Assembly (NCBI GenBank): GCA_017883235.1 | Contig: JADGNY010000010.1 | Coordinates: 20,196 to 84,195, forward strand | DNA: 64,000 nt | Direction of reading: 5' to 3' | From: Thermoanaerobaculia bacterium | GTDB taxonomy: Bacteria > Acidobacteriota > Thermoanaerobaculia > Gp7-AA8 | Part shown: positions 40,150-51,560 of the stretch, piece by piece | How positions within the stretch are numbered: position 1 is the first letter of the stretch | Layout: every line of letters begins with the position of its first letter | Position numbers and translations under genes: made by a program | Notes under the pieces: model-generated | Seen by the model: the letters and a program-made list of their open reading frames with translations, nothing else | Told to the model about the DNA's origin: nothing | Database searches by the model: none

Positions 40150-43046
40150 GTGTCGCTCCTCGGCGCCGGTCGGGCCACCTCGCGGAACTTCGTGAGCAGG
40201 AACGGACAGATCGGATGAAAGGTCGAGTGCAACCGCTCTACGACGGCCGAGGCGGTCGCGGCGGTCGTCTGCTCATGGCGACCAATCACTTCCGCCGCTT
40301 CGAGAAAGGCTTCGCCAACTGCGCCGAGATTGTTCGTACTCCATGCATGCTCCGCCTTGTCGACGACGCCGGCAATGTCGGCGACCAAGCCGTCATCGAC
40401 CGCGTCGGCGCGGTTCCCAAGCATGTGCGACAGTGAGCGATTGATCTGCTTCACCGCGCCACGCGCCGCTCGCGCATCCTTTTCGGCCAGCGTGACGATG
40501 TCCGTTGCGCCGCCGCGCAGGCTCAGCACGTACCAGAGGCGCAGCGCGTCGGCGCCGAAGCGCGCCACGAGGGTCTCGGGCTCGACGACATTACCGAGTT
40601 CGGTCTGCATTGGACGGGGCTCGGTTCGGTAAAGGAAGCGCTGCTCGTCGTGAGCGTTGTCCGCCACATCGACAACGCGCCGCTTGTCGTCATCCATTCG
40701 CTCAATTACGTGAACGGTGCCGTGGATACGGATCTCACGGAATACCGGGCGTCCATAGATTGCAAGTGCCAGGCATTGCGATGGCAGTATCCAGCACATG
40801 AGACGCTCAGGATCGGTGTAGACAACGTCGATCGGTTCCGGGTCCACAGTGCCGGGCCAGCCTGCTGCCTGCAGCGCCGACGCCCCGAGAGAAAACCACT
40901 GCGAGAACATATTGCCGCCGCCATCCGGGACTTCGTTCCCCCACCAAGAGTTTTCCGAGATGTACCAGGAGCTCAGCTTCTTGAGTTGCGACAGGGCGAC
41001 ACTCCGCCATTGTTCATCGTTGAACACGACTTCTCCCGACTCAATGAGGCGCTGCAACTCGCGGGCCTCGTGGCTGAAATCCGCATGATGCTGGAGGGAA
41101 GAGTTATCGCCTGCAGTCGTCTTGCTGTGCGAGATCCGATTCGAATCGCAAAGGCTCCTGTACGCCTCGCGCACGACAGCCTCTCCCAGCGGCGACGTCG
41201 AATCGAGCCATCGGTCGGCATCAATTGCGATCCCCAACTCGGACAGTTGTCTGCGAATGACAACGTCATTTGAATTGAACCGATCGCGACACGCACGTCT
41301 GAAGGCGGAGCGTGAAGTCTCGGCTCTCGGATACGGTAGTGACCGCTCGATCGCGCTCTGAAGTGCTTGGCCGCCGTGGTCAACGCCGCTGACGCCACGC
41401 GCCTGGCCACTCCTCCGGCGCACCTCGATATCCATTAGCAACGGCGAGAGAAACAGGCCAAGGTGCGGGTGGGCCGTGGCCGGGATCGGCGTGGCAAGGA
41501 TGGACGGTCCGGTGCCCGCAGGACCGCACTGTTCGGCCTCGTGCTGCAGGCGCGGCTCGTCGAAGGCCGGCCTGAAGACCTCATCCTCTTGCTTCGATAC
41601 GCTGTCATTCCGTGGAAATTTCGTCGTTAACCAGGACGATCGCTGGATGAAATCGATGATACGACGGCCGCGGTGGCCAAGGACCGGATGCAGCTCAGAC
41701 GCCGCCACATCCGCCAGCGACCCGGCCGCGTCCTGCGTCGTGATTCCAAGCTCCTTCGCATGGCGGAGCACCCGCAGCGTATCGGGGTACACGCGCTTTC
41801 CGGCCAGGATCACATCTTCCTCAAGATAGCCAAGCCACTCGTCCGCGCAGTTCACAATGCCCATGCGATTGCAGAGATAGTCTGGTACGTAAATGATTTC
41901 GCTGCTCAGCAGCTGTTCGCCGTCGTCCTTCGGGTTCTTGAGCTGGTTGTTCGCCGCACCACAGATCAGAGAAACCATTGACAAATCCAGCTGAGATATC
42001 GTTTCGGAGTCGAGCTGCGAGCCGCGGCCACAGGGCGAGAAAATATCAGTTCTCACATTGAAGATCGCGAGCGGGTCGTCAAGAATCCAAAACCTCACAG
42101 ATGGATCGGCGTACACGGCCTCCGCGGTCGTACAAGGCACTGCGCTCACGCCGAGCAACGTTTCCGTAGCGTTGAGTGCAGCGGGGATCTCATCTGAGAT
42201 GACAACGTGCGCGCCGGCTTTGTACAACAGTTCGACCAGTGGCCGCCCAACATTGCCCACTCCCTGCACCGTAACACGCACGCCGCCAAGGTCTTCAGTC
42301 TTGGTAGCGTCGGGCTGGCGCCGGGATTTGGGCAAGACCTTCCACGCTGCGCGCATGGCGTCGTAGACCCCTTGCGCTGTAAATGCTGATGGATTACCAC
42401 TTCCGCCAAGCTCCCTGCTGATGCAAGTGGTAAACCGGTTCGCTGCCAGCAACACGTCCATATCTCGGGTATTCGTGGCCATGTCTTCGGCTGTGTAGTA
42501 AAGACCGTGAAGGCTGGCGACAAAACGGCCATATTCGGTGAATAACGACTTTCGGACCTCCGAGTACTGCGCGCCGTCACGAAAGTCTTCAGGCTCCTTA
42601 CCAAATCCTGTTGGCATAGCGATGATGCCCTTCCCTCCACCCCAGTTCAGTCCCGCCAGCGCGTTCTTCTGGGTCATTCCCTTCGACAGACGGAGTCCGT
42701 CGGTGAGCAGCTCGGCCATGTTACCGTACTGTTCGATGCGCAGCCCGCCCTGCGAGAGGCCTCGTCGCGTGTCATGGACGAAGGCGAAGAACGGCGTCTT
42801 CGTACCATCGTCCCGGCCGACGAAGACGGCCTCGTGGGCGGAGAAGTCGTGGGAGAGCTCGAAAAATGCGCGCACCGCTGCCAGGAGTGGCGAGTCATGT
42901 GACGCCGTGAACTCGCCGTTCTCGTAGACCAGATAGGCCCGCTGAATGCCCGCCTTGACCAGGAGGCCATAAAACTCATCCGTCGACCACCTTCGTACCT
43001 CCTCGGCCCGTTCCCGCCGGTCAGTGTCCGCTTGCTCGATGTCCAC
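40146..43046 (-). CDS. Leu/Val-dehydrogenase-like enzyme fused to a degenerate ValRS domain
   Basis: 966 aa from GTG 43044-43046, set by AAGGAGG at 43052-43058. Residues 50-470 are a Glu/Leu/Phe/Val dehydrogenase. They show GGLRIEQYGNMAELLTDGLR, catalytic lysines in MTQKNALAGLNWGGGKG (K127, K139), the catalytic Asp in TAEDMATNTRDMD (about 188), the Rossmann GVGNVG (262-267) and ICGAANNQLKNP. From about 510 the protein aligns with ValRS throughout: HPHLGLFLSPLL in place of HLGHAVMLAIED, GVSGVDHGGQA, WYISENSWWGNEVP (694-707), then FGADALRL. The last His of HIGH is Leu, KMSKS is PMQTE (812-816), and the ~200-residue editing domain is reduced to about 40 residues. The synthetase half is therefore a pseudoenzyme, perhaps an amino-acid or tRNA sensor. 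Confidence 0.88.
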   Translation of the reverse strand: MDIEQADTDRRERAEEVRRWSTDEFYGLLVKAGIQRAYLVYENGEFTASHDSPLLAAVRAFFELSHDFSAHEAVFVGRDDGTKTPFFAFVHDTRRGLSQGGLRIEQYGNMAELLTDGLRLSKGMTQKNALAGLNWGGGKGIIAMPTGFGKEPEDFRDGAQYSEVRKSLFTEYGRFVASLHGLYYTAEDMATNTRDMDVLLAANRFTTCISRELGGSGNPSAFTAQGVYDAMRAAWKVLPKSRRQPDATKTEDLGGVRVTVQGVGNVGRPLVELLYKAGAHVVISDEIPAALNATETLLGVSAVPCTTAEAVYADPSVRFWILDDPLAIFNVRTDIFSPCGRGSQLDSETISQLDLSMVSLICGAANNQLKNPKDDGEQLLSSEIIYVPDYLCNRMGIVNCADEWLGYLEEDVILAGKRVYPDTLRVLRHAKELGITTQDAAGSLADVAASELHPVLGHRGRRIIDFIQRSSWLTTKFPRNDSVSKQEDEVFRPAFDEPRLQHEAEQCGPAGTGPSILATPIPATAHPHLGLFLSPLLMDIEVRRRSGQARGVSGVDHGGQALQSAIERSLPYPRAETSRSAFRRACRDRFNSNDVVIRRQLSELGIAIDADRWLDSTSPLGEAVVREAYRSLCDSNRISHSKTTAGDNSSLQHHADFSHEARELQRLIESGEVVFNDEQWRSVALSQLKKLSSWYISENSWWGNEVPDGGGNMFSQWFSLGASALQAAGWPGTVDPEPIDVVYTDPERLMCWILPSQCLALAIYGRPVFREIRIHGTVHVIERMDDDKRRVVDVADNAHDEQRFLYRTEPRPMQTELGNVVEPETLVARFGADALRLWYVLSLRGGATDIVTLAEKDARAARGAVKQINRSLSHMLGNRADAVDDGLVADIAGVVDKAEHAWSTNNLGAVGEAFLEAAEVIGRHEQTTAATASAVVERLHSTFHPICPFLLTKFREVARPAPRSDT

Positions 43047-43296
43047 AGAAACCTCCTTACTGATTCGGTGAAGCTGATGGACGCAGTATAGATGCACCCT
43101 GACGGCCCGGCACGATGATTCTGTGTCAATTAAAACGGATGGGTAGTAGAATCGTGTGGGTCACCCCGATAGAAAGGGTCCAGCTACGCCTGCCATGGAT
43201 ATGCCTTCCGACCTGCCTTCGGGCGGGGAATGGGAACGTGCGTCAGCGAGCGAGCGAACAGGTAAGGGAATCCCGATCGGTGAGGTTAAAGACGTC
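43047..43296 (+). promoter_or_regulatory. Divergent control region and possible structured leader
   Basis: This gap separates the divergent fusion and ValRS-B genes. The rightward part is open in frame with ValRS-B (from ATG 43156), but its translation does not resemble the family. Likely RNA stems are CCTGCC-TTCG-GGCGGG (43210-43225, a UUCG tetraloop), GGGAATCCC near 43266-43274 and a CACCCCGAT...ATCGGTG pairing. No T-box antiterminator sequence or known riboswitch core was recognised. It could be a leader RNA controlling the synthetase. Confidence 0.35.
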
Positions 43297-45759
<2,463 letters not shown>

Positions 45760-45763
45760 GCTC

Positions 45764-48664
45764 ATGCACACTCTCCGTCACGATCTCGAGGCTCTCACAA
45801 AGCTGAATACGTACCGCAGTCGCGCAATCTCTCTCCGTGACAAGGGCTTTGCATGGCTCAACGCCATCGAACACATCAGAACGAATGAGGGCCATAAACG
45901 GGATCAGGGGCGCAAGTCGGCGACGATCGTCGCGCGCGTGGCGCTGCCGCCAAAGGAAGAGGAGAAGTGGCTGGGCATGGGCAACAAGATCGAAGCGGCG
46001 CTTCTGATGAAGGTCCAGAGGAATCACCACATGCCGCACTCTGAGGCCGACGCCCTGGATTCCGATCTGAAGTTAACGAAGAAGATCGAGGAGATCGACA
46101 TCGGCAATCTCCTGCCCGCGGAGGATGAGGCAAATGAGCCTGAAGATGACTTTGAGAAGCTCGACCGGCGCATCCCTGTGCTGGTCGCGGCAAATGCCAT
46201 GCAGGTTCTGACGATGCACGCGAAGACGGCGTTGTCCGCCCAGACGATGTGTTGCTATTACGCAATTCTTCACGAGCTGAATCTGGCCATGCGCCCGGAT
46301 TGGATGATCGGTGCGGCGCGCGCTGGAGACGGCGGAAACGTATCGTCGTTCGTCACCGGCGAGTGCATGCGTGCGATCCTCGCACTCGAGCACGTCCATC
46401 GGCGCACCGCTGATTTCCTGGCGCGCACACGCGAGCTGAACAAAAAATACCTGACGCTTCGCCGTGTCATCGAGAGCGTCGGCGGTCTGCTCGGACCGAA
46501 TCACCCCTTGCAGCTTTGGGTCGACAAGGCTATCGAACGAATGTGGCTCGACTGGTTCGTCTCGATCCAAACCAGCCACGGAGAAATCTGCTTCCCGATA
46601 CCATCGGCGCCATGCCGAAATCCGACGTTCGGGAAAGTGAAGGAGTACCTGCAGGATCTGCCCAGTCACATCAGGAGTGGTATCGACGAGATCGTCCGAC
46701 AAACGCTCGTCGCTCAAGCAGTAATCATCGAGTACCTAGGCAAGAAGCTAGGCAAAAAGCGTCCGCATCAGGCTCGGGAGGGGCCGCCAGAGACCGCGTC
46801 TGGGCGCGCCCACCGCTATGCGCGAGAGCACGCCGAGCGGATAATTCAGGACGCCGTCAAGCAGGCACATGAGCTGTCGGACATACTCGCAGGTTTCGAG
46901 GAAACGCCAGGCAACGACGACCACGTCAAATTGTTGGACGCGCTGAATAAGCAGTTCACTACCATCGCCGGCTCGATTCACCGGGTGCTAGATCCATCGA
47001 CGCGCTACGTCGAGGGAGCTCTTGACCGCGCGGTCGCCGATTCCGAGGCGCAGCTCGATGCGGGAGAGCTCGTGTTCGCGGCCTGCTCCTACGGCGCCGC
47101 CACGAACTGGCATTCGAGCAGCCGCCAATACCTCCGCCGTGCCTGCGGGATCCTGCTGGGATCCGTGCCGGAGAATGGCCTGCTCGCCACCCGGCGTCCT
47201 TTCCACTCCACGCCGCGCGGATACAAGCTTTTCCCGACGAGCTGCGAGATCGTGCGAAGCTTGGCCGTGCTCATTGAGAAAACGTCGTACGAGTTCGACG
47301 ACGCAGCAATCCTCGCCATCGGTCGCCTTCTCGACGCGATCGATGACAAGAAGCTCATTCTCGACAACGACAAGCTTGACAACGACACATGGTACGGGTG
47401 GAACTTCGACGGTGCTACCGAACAACACAAGCCATCGGTCTGGGTCAGTTGCGTGACGGTGCTATCGCTCGACCGTCTCGTGCGCATGCTCGACAGCCGC
47501 ATCAACGCCATGGTGTTGGGCCACTTCGACGTGATCGAGCCCGGGAAGCCGCACAGCGAGGTAAGCCTCAACGATCTGATCTACTCTGACTACGGATTCG
47601 CCGTCGGCTGCCCGTCGTTCGATGGAAGCGGCGTACGCGAGGAGCGGACGCCGCTTGCGATCCGGCTCGAGGAGATGCGTGCCCACCTGATGCGCGTGGC
47701 GTTACCGGCGACTCCCTTGCACTCCGCTGCGTTCTCCGCTGTCTTGTATGGCCCGCCCCAGACTGGGAAAACGACGTTGGCAGAAGCGCTGGCCTTCAGC
47801 AGTGGAACTCCATTAGTACGGATCTCGTCGTTCGATCTGACGCAGGATCCTGAAGAATCGATCGAGAGCCGGGGTAGGGTTATCTTCGACGCGCTCTCCA
47901 TGCTCACGAACGCGGTCATTCTTTTCGACGAGTTCGAGTCCGTCCTTCCGGACCGCGAGGAGAAGCACGAGCGCTCGCTGGAATTCCTGTTGACCGGCCT
48001 CTTGCCGAAGCTGGTGAAGCTGCACAACCTCGCCCGGTCACAGGCGCTTGTCTACTTCCTGGCCACGAACCGCATCGAAAGGATCGATCCCGCCGCCATC
48101 CGGCGCGGCCGCTTCGATCTGCAGATGCCCGTCTACAACCCCGACCCGCTGTCGCGCGCCGCGGCATGCCTGTACCGCCTGCAGGTTTTCAGGAGCCTCG
48201 CGAAACGGTGGCCGGGCGCGGGCGGTAAGGAATGGACAGATGAGAACTGGCACCTCGATGCGCCCGCAGTGATCCGGCTGCTGAATATCGTCGGCGCAAC
48301 GATCGCTGTCCCTCCGAACGAGCTTGCCGGGACATCCTTCCCGTTGCCAAAAGGAAAGCCTCTCGACCTCGCCAATCCGGACTGGATGAAGACAGTACCC
48401 TGTTTTGCCCACATCCTAGAGGCATATAAGGCCGCCGATGTGCCTCTGCAGCAGCCGGAAGTGAAGGAGTCGACCGCACCCGCTGGCGCGAGCAGGTGGG
48501 TTCGCGAAGAAGAGTGGCTCAAGGCGTTTGAGCATTCGTTCCAGATTAGCCTCCGCGAGGAGATACGACTCGCCGAAAAGATTGACGATGCGCACGGGCA
48601 GCAGCCGTCCCCGGTGGCGATCCTGGAAGCGTGTCTGCGTTTGCCGTCGCCGACTACGCACTGA
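45764..48664 (+). CDS. AAA+ ATPase with large unknown N-terminal region
   Basis: 966 aa. The AAA+ module is at about 630-830: Walker A GPPQTGKTTLAEAL (near 663), Walker B AVILFDEFES (near 718), sensor-1 FLATNRIERID (near 764) and the arginine-finger strand AAIRRGRFDL. This is the classic-clade layout (FtsH/Cdc48/BCS1-like). The first 600 residues are mostly helical with no recognised domain: CCYYAILHELNLAM, an LDPSTRYVEGALDRA stretch, then YGAATNWHSSSRQYLRR. No protease motif and no membrane segment. It starts 4 bp after ValRS-B stops and is certainly co-transcribed. It may remodel or regulate the synthetase/dehydrogenase proteins, an inference from linkage only. Confidence 0.87.
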   Translation: MHTLRHDLEALTKLNTYRSRAISLRDKGFAWLNAIEHIRTNEGHKRDQGRKSATIVARVALPPKEEEKWLGMGNKIEAALLMKVQRNHHMPHSEADALDSDLKLTKKIEEIDIGNLLPAEDEANEPEDDFEKLDRRIPVLVAANAMQVLTMHAKTALSAQTMCCYYAILHELNLAMRPDWMIGAARAGDGGNVSSFVTGECMRAILALEHVHRRTADFLARTRELNKKYLTLRRVIESVGGLLGPNHPLQLWVDKAIERMWLDWFVSIQTSHGEICFPIPSAPCRNPTFGKVKEYLQDLPSHIRSGIDEIVRQTLVAQAVIIEYLGKKLGKKRPHQAREGPPETASGRAHRYAREHAERIIQDAVKQAHELSDILAGFEETPGNDDHVKLLDALNKQFTTIAGSIHRVLDPSTRYVEGALDRAVADSEAQLDAGELVFAACSYGAATNWHSSSRQYLRRACGILLGSVPENGLLATRRPFHSTPRGYKLFPTSCEIVRSLAVLIEKTSYEFDDAAILAIGRLLDAIDDKKLILDNDKLDNDTWYGWNFDGATEQHKPSVWVSCVTVLSLDRLVRMLDSRINAMVLGHFDVIEPGKPHSEVSLNDLIYSDYGFAVGCPSFDGSGVREERTPLAIRLEEMRAHLMRVALPATPLHSAAFSAVLYGPPQTGKTTLAEALAFSSGTPLVRISSFDLTQDPEESIESRGRVIFDALSMLTNAVILFDEFESVLPDREEKHERSLEFLLTGLLPKLVKLHNLARSQALVYFLATNRIERIDPAAIRRGRFDLQMPVYNPDPLSRAAACLYRLQVFRSLAKRWPGAGGKEWTDENWHLDAPAVIRLLNIVGATIAVPPNELAGTSFPLPKGKPLDLANPDWMKTVPCFAHILEAYKAADVPLQQPEVKESTAPAGASRWVREEEWLKAFEHSFQISLREEIRLAEKIDDAHGQQPSPVAILEACLRLPSPTTH

Positions 48665-48730
48665 ATGGAGAGGAGAGTGGCACTTGTTTGGACCGTTCCA
48701 ATATTCCAGATCGAAATCTAGATTTCGAAT

Positions 48731-48804
48731 TGGAGACGTGACCGGATTTGAACCAACGACCTGCTGAATACGAATCAGCTGCTTGCCAACTGAGCTACAA
48801 CGGC
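48731..48804 (-). pseudogene. Decayed tRNA-Thr(CGT) copy
   Basis: It reads as the intact tRNA-Thr at 60240-60315 with changes: one base is lost in the D-stem (GCAAGC for GCAGAGC), one in the 3' acceptor strand, and several substitutions break the acceptor pairing, although the CGT anticodon loop remains. Similarity extends on both sides (48718-48829 against 60227-60340), so a whole locus was duplicated, not just the att end. Confidence 0.82.
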
Positions 48805-48879
48805 CGATCGGGGTGCGGCCCTGAAGAACGGCCGGTGGATCGCTACGTTTTCGGCGCGTTCTTGCGATAGCATCGACGC

Positions 48880-49842
48880 GTGAAACGGCGTGCAGCGATT
48901 ATCGGATCTGGTATTTCGGGGCTCACTACCGCCGTTGTCCTCGGTGAGCACGGGTACAAGCCGGTTATCTTTGCGGACCAGATGTCGGTCGACACGACAT
49001 CTGCCGTCGCAGCGGCCATTTGGTTCCCATACGATGCCACACCGGAGTACCTCGTTACCGCATGGGCGCTGGTCACGTACGGCCGTCTTCTAGAGATCAT
49101 GCGTGACGCGGATAGCGGGGTATCGCTCGTGGAACTTCGCGTATTTTCGCGGCAGGAGCATATTGATGTGCCCCGTTGGGCCGATGCTCTTGGTTACCGT
49201 GAACTTCGCCGTCACGAGTTGGGAGATGACTATCACGCTGGATTCTCGATCATCGTGCCACTGATGGAAACACCGATTTACCTGCCGTACCTGGAGCAAA
49301 GAGTGCTCGATGCAGGCGGATCTTTCAATCACACTGACCGTCTCGAGACGGTAGACGACCTTCCTAACGACGACTTCTCCGTCGTCGTGAACTGCTCAGG
49401 GTACGGAGCTCATGACCTGGTGCCGGATAACGACGTGGAGGGGCACCGCGGTCAGATCGTGGTCGTGTCAGAGGTTGGTCGCGCGTGGGCCATGGTTTGC
49501 GAGGAGCCACCGACGTACGTTATCCCACGGCAGGACGGCTACGTTCTCGGCGGCGTTAACAGCATCAGCTGGAGCCGCGATATCGATTCCGCTTCGACCG
49601 CCGCGATTCTGGAACGATGCCGGCGTGAAGGATTAAGCATCGATTGCGCGGCGGAAGAGTCACCCCAACTCGTGGGGATACGGCCCTACCGCCGAGGTGG
49701 CGTCCGCGTCGAGTCAACCCACACGCCTAACGGACGGCTTCTCATCCACAACTATGGTCATGGTGGGTGCGGCCTGTCATTGTCGTGGGGTTGCGCACAC
49801 AAGGTGTATCAGCTCGCGGAAGGTTCTTCGGTGTCTGCTTAA
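48880..49842 (+). CDS. FAD-dependent D-amino-acid oxidase-like protein
   Basis: 320 aa, GTG start at 48880. Dinucleotide-binding IIGSGISGLTTAVVL opens the protein, followed by an E/D-like strand at KPVIFAD. TSAVAAAIWFPYD matches the second DAO motif, and the C-terminal HNYGHGGCGLSLSWG is the D-amino-acid oxidase signature. It would deaminate a D-amino acid (or oxidise a similar amine) to the keto acid with peroxide. It lies between the decayed tRNA and the att repeat, hence outside the smaller element. An Asp/Glu racemase occurs 14 kb away, but a link is speculative. Confidence 0.88.
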   Translation: MKRRAAIIGSGISGLTTAVVLGEHGYKPVIFADQMSVDTTSAVAAAIWFPYDATPEYLVTAWALVTYGRLLEIMRDADSGVSLVELRVFSRQEHIDVPRWADALGYRELRRHELGDDYHAGFSIIVPLMETPIYLPYLEQRVLDAGGSFNHTDRLETVDDLPNDDFSVVVNCSGYGAHDLVPDNDVEGHRGQIVVVSEVGRAWAMVCEEPPTYVIPRQDGYVLGGVNSISWSRDIDSASTAAILERCRREGLSIDCAAEESPQLVGIRPYRRGGVRVESTHTPNGRLLIHNYGHGGCGLSLSWGCAHKVYQLAEGSSVSA

Positions 49843-50372
49843 GAGAAGCGTTGGAGCATCGACTCAAGACGCCTTCCGGTCTCCGAATTCAGAAACTCGC
49901 GATCTTTCTCTCATGTGCGTTCTCAAACGACCTCCCTCCCATCACGCTTACCTTCGCGGATTGCCGGACGTTACGGGACCCTCGGGCACCGGTTGTTCTG
50001 GCGCCGCAGTGCAGGCGTACCGGATGCCGGAGACCCGGCGTGACGGGTGCCGGAGACTGTGGCGAGCTTGGGCGCGGTTGCAACGCATGGTGTCCGCCGC
50101 CCTGAAGCACGGTGCTCGACGCCGAGACGGCTGGGGGTGCGTGCCATCGTTCAAATGTCGAGCATTCCGGCGGCCCGAGGGGAGTGCACGCGGTGCATCG
50201 GGCTCACGACTGCTCGTGAACAACGCGTCCTGAGACAAACATCGTGCGAGGACCGGTCGGACTGGAGAGTCCGACCGACGTGATTCGAGGCTCTTGAGCT
50301 CTTCGAAGACGGGCGAGAGTTGTCGACACGCCTGAAAAGAAGCAGAACGCCTTGAGTCGTGAACACAACCAG
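49843..50372. other. Non-coding stretch with a decayed copy of the 24990-25106 sequence
   Basis: From 49931 to about 50074 the DNA resembles the 3' end of the doubtful gene at 24988: CCTCCCTCCCATCAC, then TTCGCGGATTGCCGG, GGACCCTCGGGCACC and CCGGAGACTGTGGCGAGC. It is interrupted by small insertions and has no long frame. A GTCGGACT-GGAG-AGTCCGAC hairpin lies at about 50258-50277. No gene is supported here. Confidence 0.5.
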
Positions 50373-50459
50373 AAGCCACCGTTTCCAGTGGCTTAGCGAG
50401 CTTTCGACCCCCTGGAGCCGTTGGCCGGATTTGAACCGGCGACCTGCTGATTACGAATC
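50373..50459 (+). repeat. Left end of integrative element: displaced tRNA-Thr 3' half and terminator
   Basis: 50413-50459 (47 bp, from the CCA end to the anticodon loop of tRNA-Thr) is identical to 60240-60286. The flanking hairpin AAGCCACCGTTTCCAGTGGC (50373-50392, plus TT) matches the tRNA terminator at 60202-60223. After 50459 the tRNA sequence stops abruptly. This is the att repeat left when an element integrated at the anticodon-loop end of the tRNA gene. Confidence 0.92.
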
Positions 50460-50636
50460 CCACAAGAGACTCTAGGACGCTTCCGGATTCGCGTGGAATC
50501 AAGCAGTTACGCGGGTCCGGAAGCATCCGGAGGTGTCCGGAAACATACGTCAGCGGTCGGCTTGGACACCCGCTGGACACCCGAAACGATGGTCGCATGC
50601 GGAATCGGCAGTCGTCGCCCTCAGGTTGCGGGAAAC

Positions 50637-51461
50637 ATGGCCTCCCGCGATGACGCGATCGTTGACATCTTCATTCCGGTCCTGAATGAAGCGGAGGGGG
50701 CTTCGTACGAGCTTGCCGAGCGACCTGACGAAATCGTTCGGAACAAGCCTGACATCGAGGCTGTGGCGAAAGACAGGACCTCAGGTGCGACACTTCGAAT
50801 CGAGCATACCCGCCTCGAACCATTTGAGGGCGAGGGCGCTGACTTCGGCCGCCTTCGTGACATCGCGGAAGCGATTGAAAAGGACGGCCGAATCGCACAA
50901 GTCAATCGAGAGCTGGACATCAGTTTCAAAGTCGGAGCGTTCGATGTCTTCGGCAGGTGGGGCCGGGACAAGGAGCGAGTGCTTCGGACAATCGTTGAGT
51001 GGCTGCGGGTGAATGTTCCATCGTTTGAGTCGGGATACTCCGAGCACACGCTGACGCTGCCGGAGCCACTCGTGATCGGCATCTCGCTCGAACACCTCGA
51101 AGGGGCAGGGAGCGTTAGCGTTGCTCGCCGTGATGCTCCACCGACACTGCTGGCAAGCCTTCGCCGGTCCGTGACTCGCAAGTTACCGAAGCTCGTCGTG
51201 GAAACCGCGACGAAACATGTGCTCTTGCTGGAAAAGTACGTGCCTCTCCACAGTCGCTACGAGATCGGAAGACAACTCCGATCTCTCGCCCCGGACCTGC
51301 CGGATCTGTCTGGTGTCGAGGTATGGGTAGCGGACACGAATGGATGGCACTCTGCCGATGTAGTTGGCTTCTACCGCGTCTGGCCATCAGTCGATCGTCG
51401 GACCCGATGGGTGCGAGGCATCCCCGAAGTCAAGCTGCTGCACAAGCGGCACCTGATGTGA
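50637..51461 (+). CDS. Unknown protein, possible nuclease-like fold
   Basis: 274 aa from the ATG at 50637; the frame is open further upstream into the att region, but that part does not look coding. The first 150 residues contain NKPDIEAVAKDRTSG followed by TLRIEHTRLEPF. The D-x(n)-E-x-H/T spacing is reminiscent of PD-(D/E)xK nucleases, but the match is loose. VLRTIVEWLRVNVP and DLSGVEVWVADTNGWH follow. It converges on the SIR2-like gene and lies at the left end of the element, a common place for defence cargo. Function unknown. Confidence 0.6.
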   Translation: MASRDDAIVDIFIPVLNEAEGASYELAERPDEIVRNKPDIEAVAKDRTSGATLRIEHTRLEPFEGEGADFGRLRDIAEAIEKDGRIAQVNRELDISFKVGAFDVFGRWGRDKERVLRTIVEWLRVNVPSFESGYSEHTLTLPEPLVIGISLEHLEGAGSVSVARRDAPPTLLASLRRSVTRKLPKLVVETATKHVLLLEKYVPLHSRYEIGRQLRSLAPDLPDLSGVEVWVADTNGWHSADVVGFYRVWPSVDRRTRWVRGIPEVKLLHKRHLM

Positions 51462-51560
51462 GAATCGCTTATCGTGTCAATCCTTCCGCCAAACGAAACC
51501 CTTCCGGAGTCGGCGCCGCCAACCTGACCACTCCGCCCTCCCGAGGATCAGGAGACTCCA

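Noticed and set aside
43156..43296. N-terminal extension of ValRS-B from the ATG at 43156
   Set aside because: The added residues do not resemble ValRS, contain hairpin-forming DNA, and the start at 43297 aligns with paralogue A.
43098..43296. T-box riboswitch
   Set aside because: No TGGNACC-type antiterminator and no terminator hairpin before the gene could be found.
48731..48804. Functional second tRNA-Thr
   Set aside because: Acceptor pairs and one D-stem base are lost, so it cannot fold as a normal tRNA.
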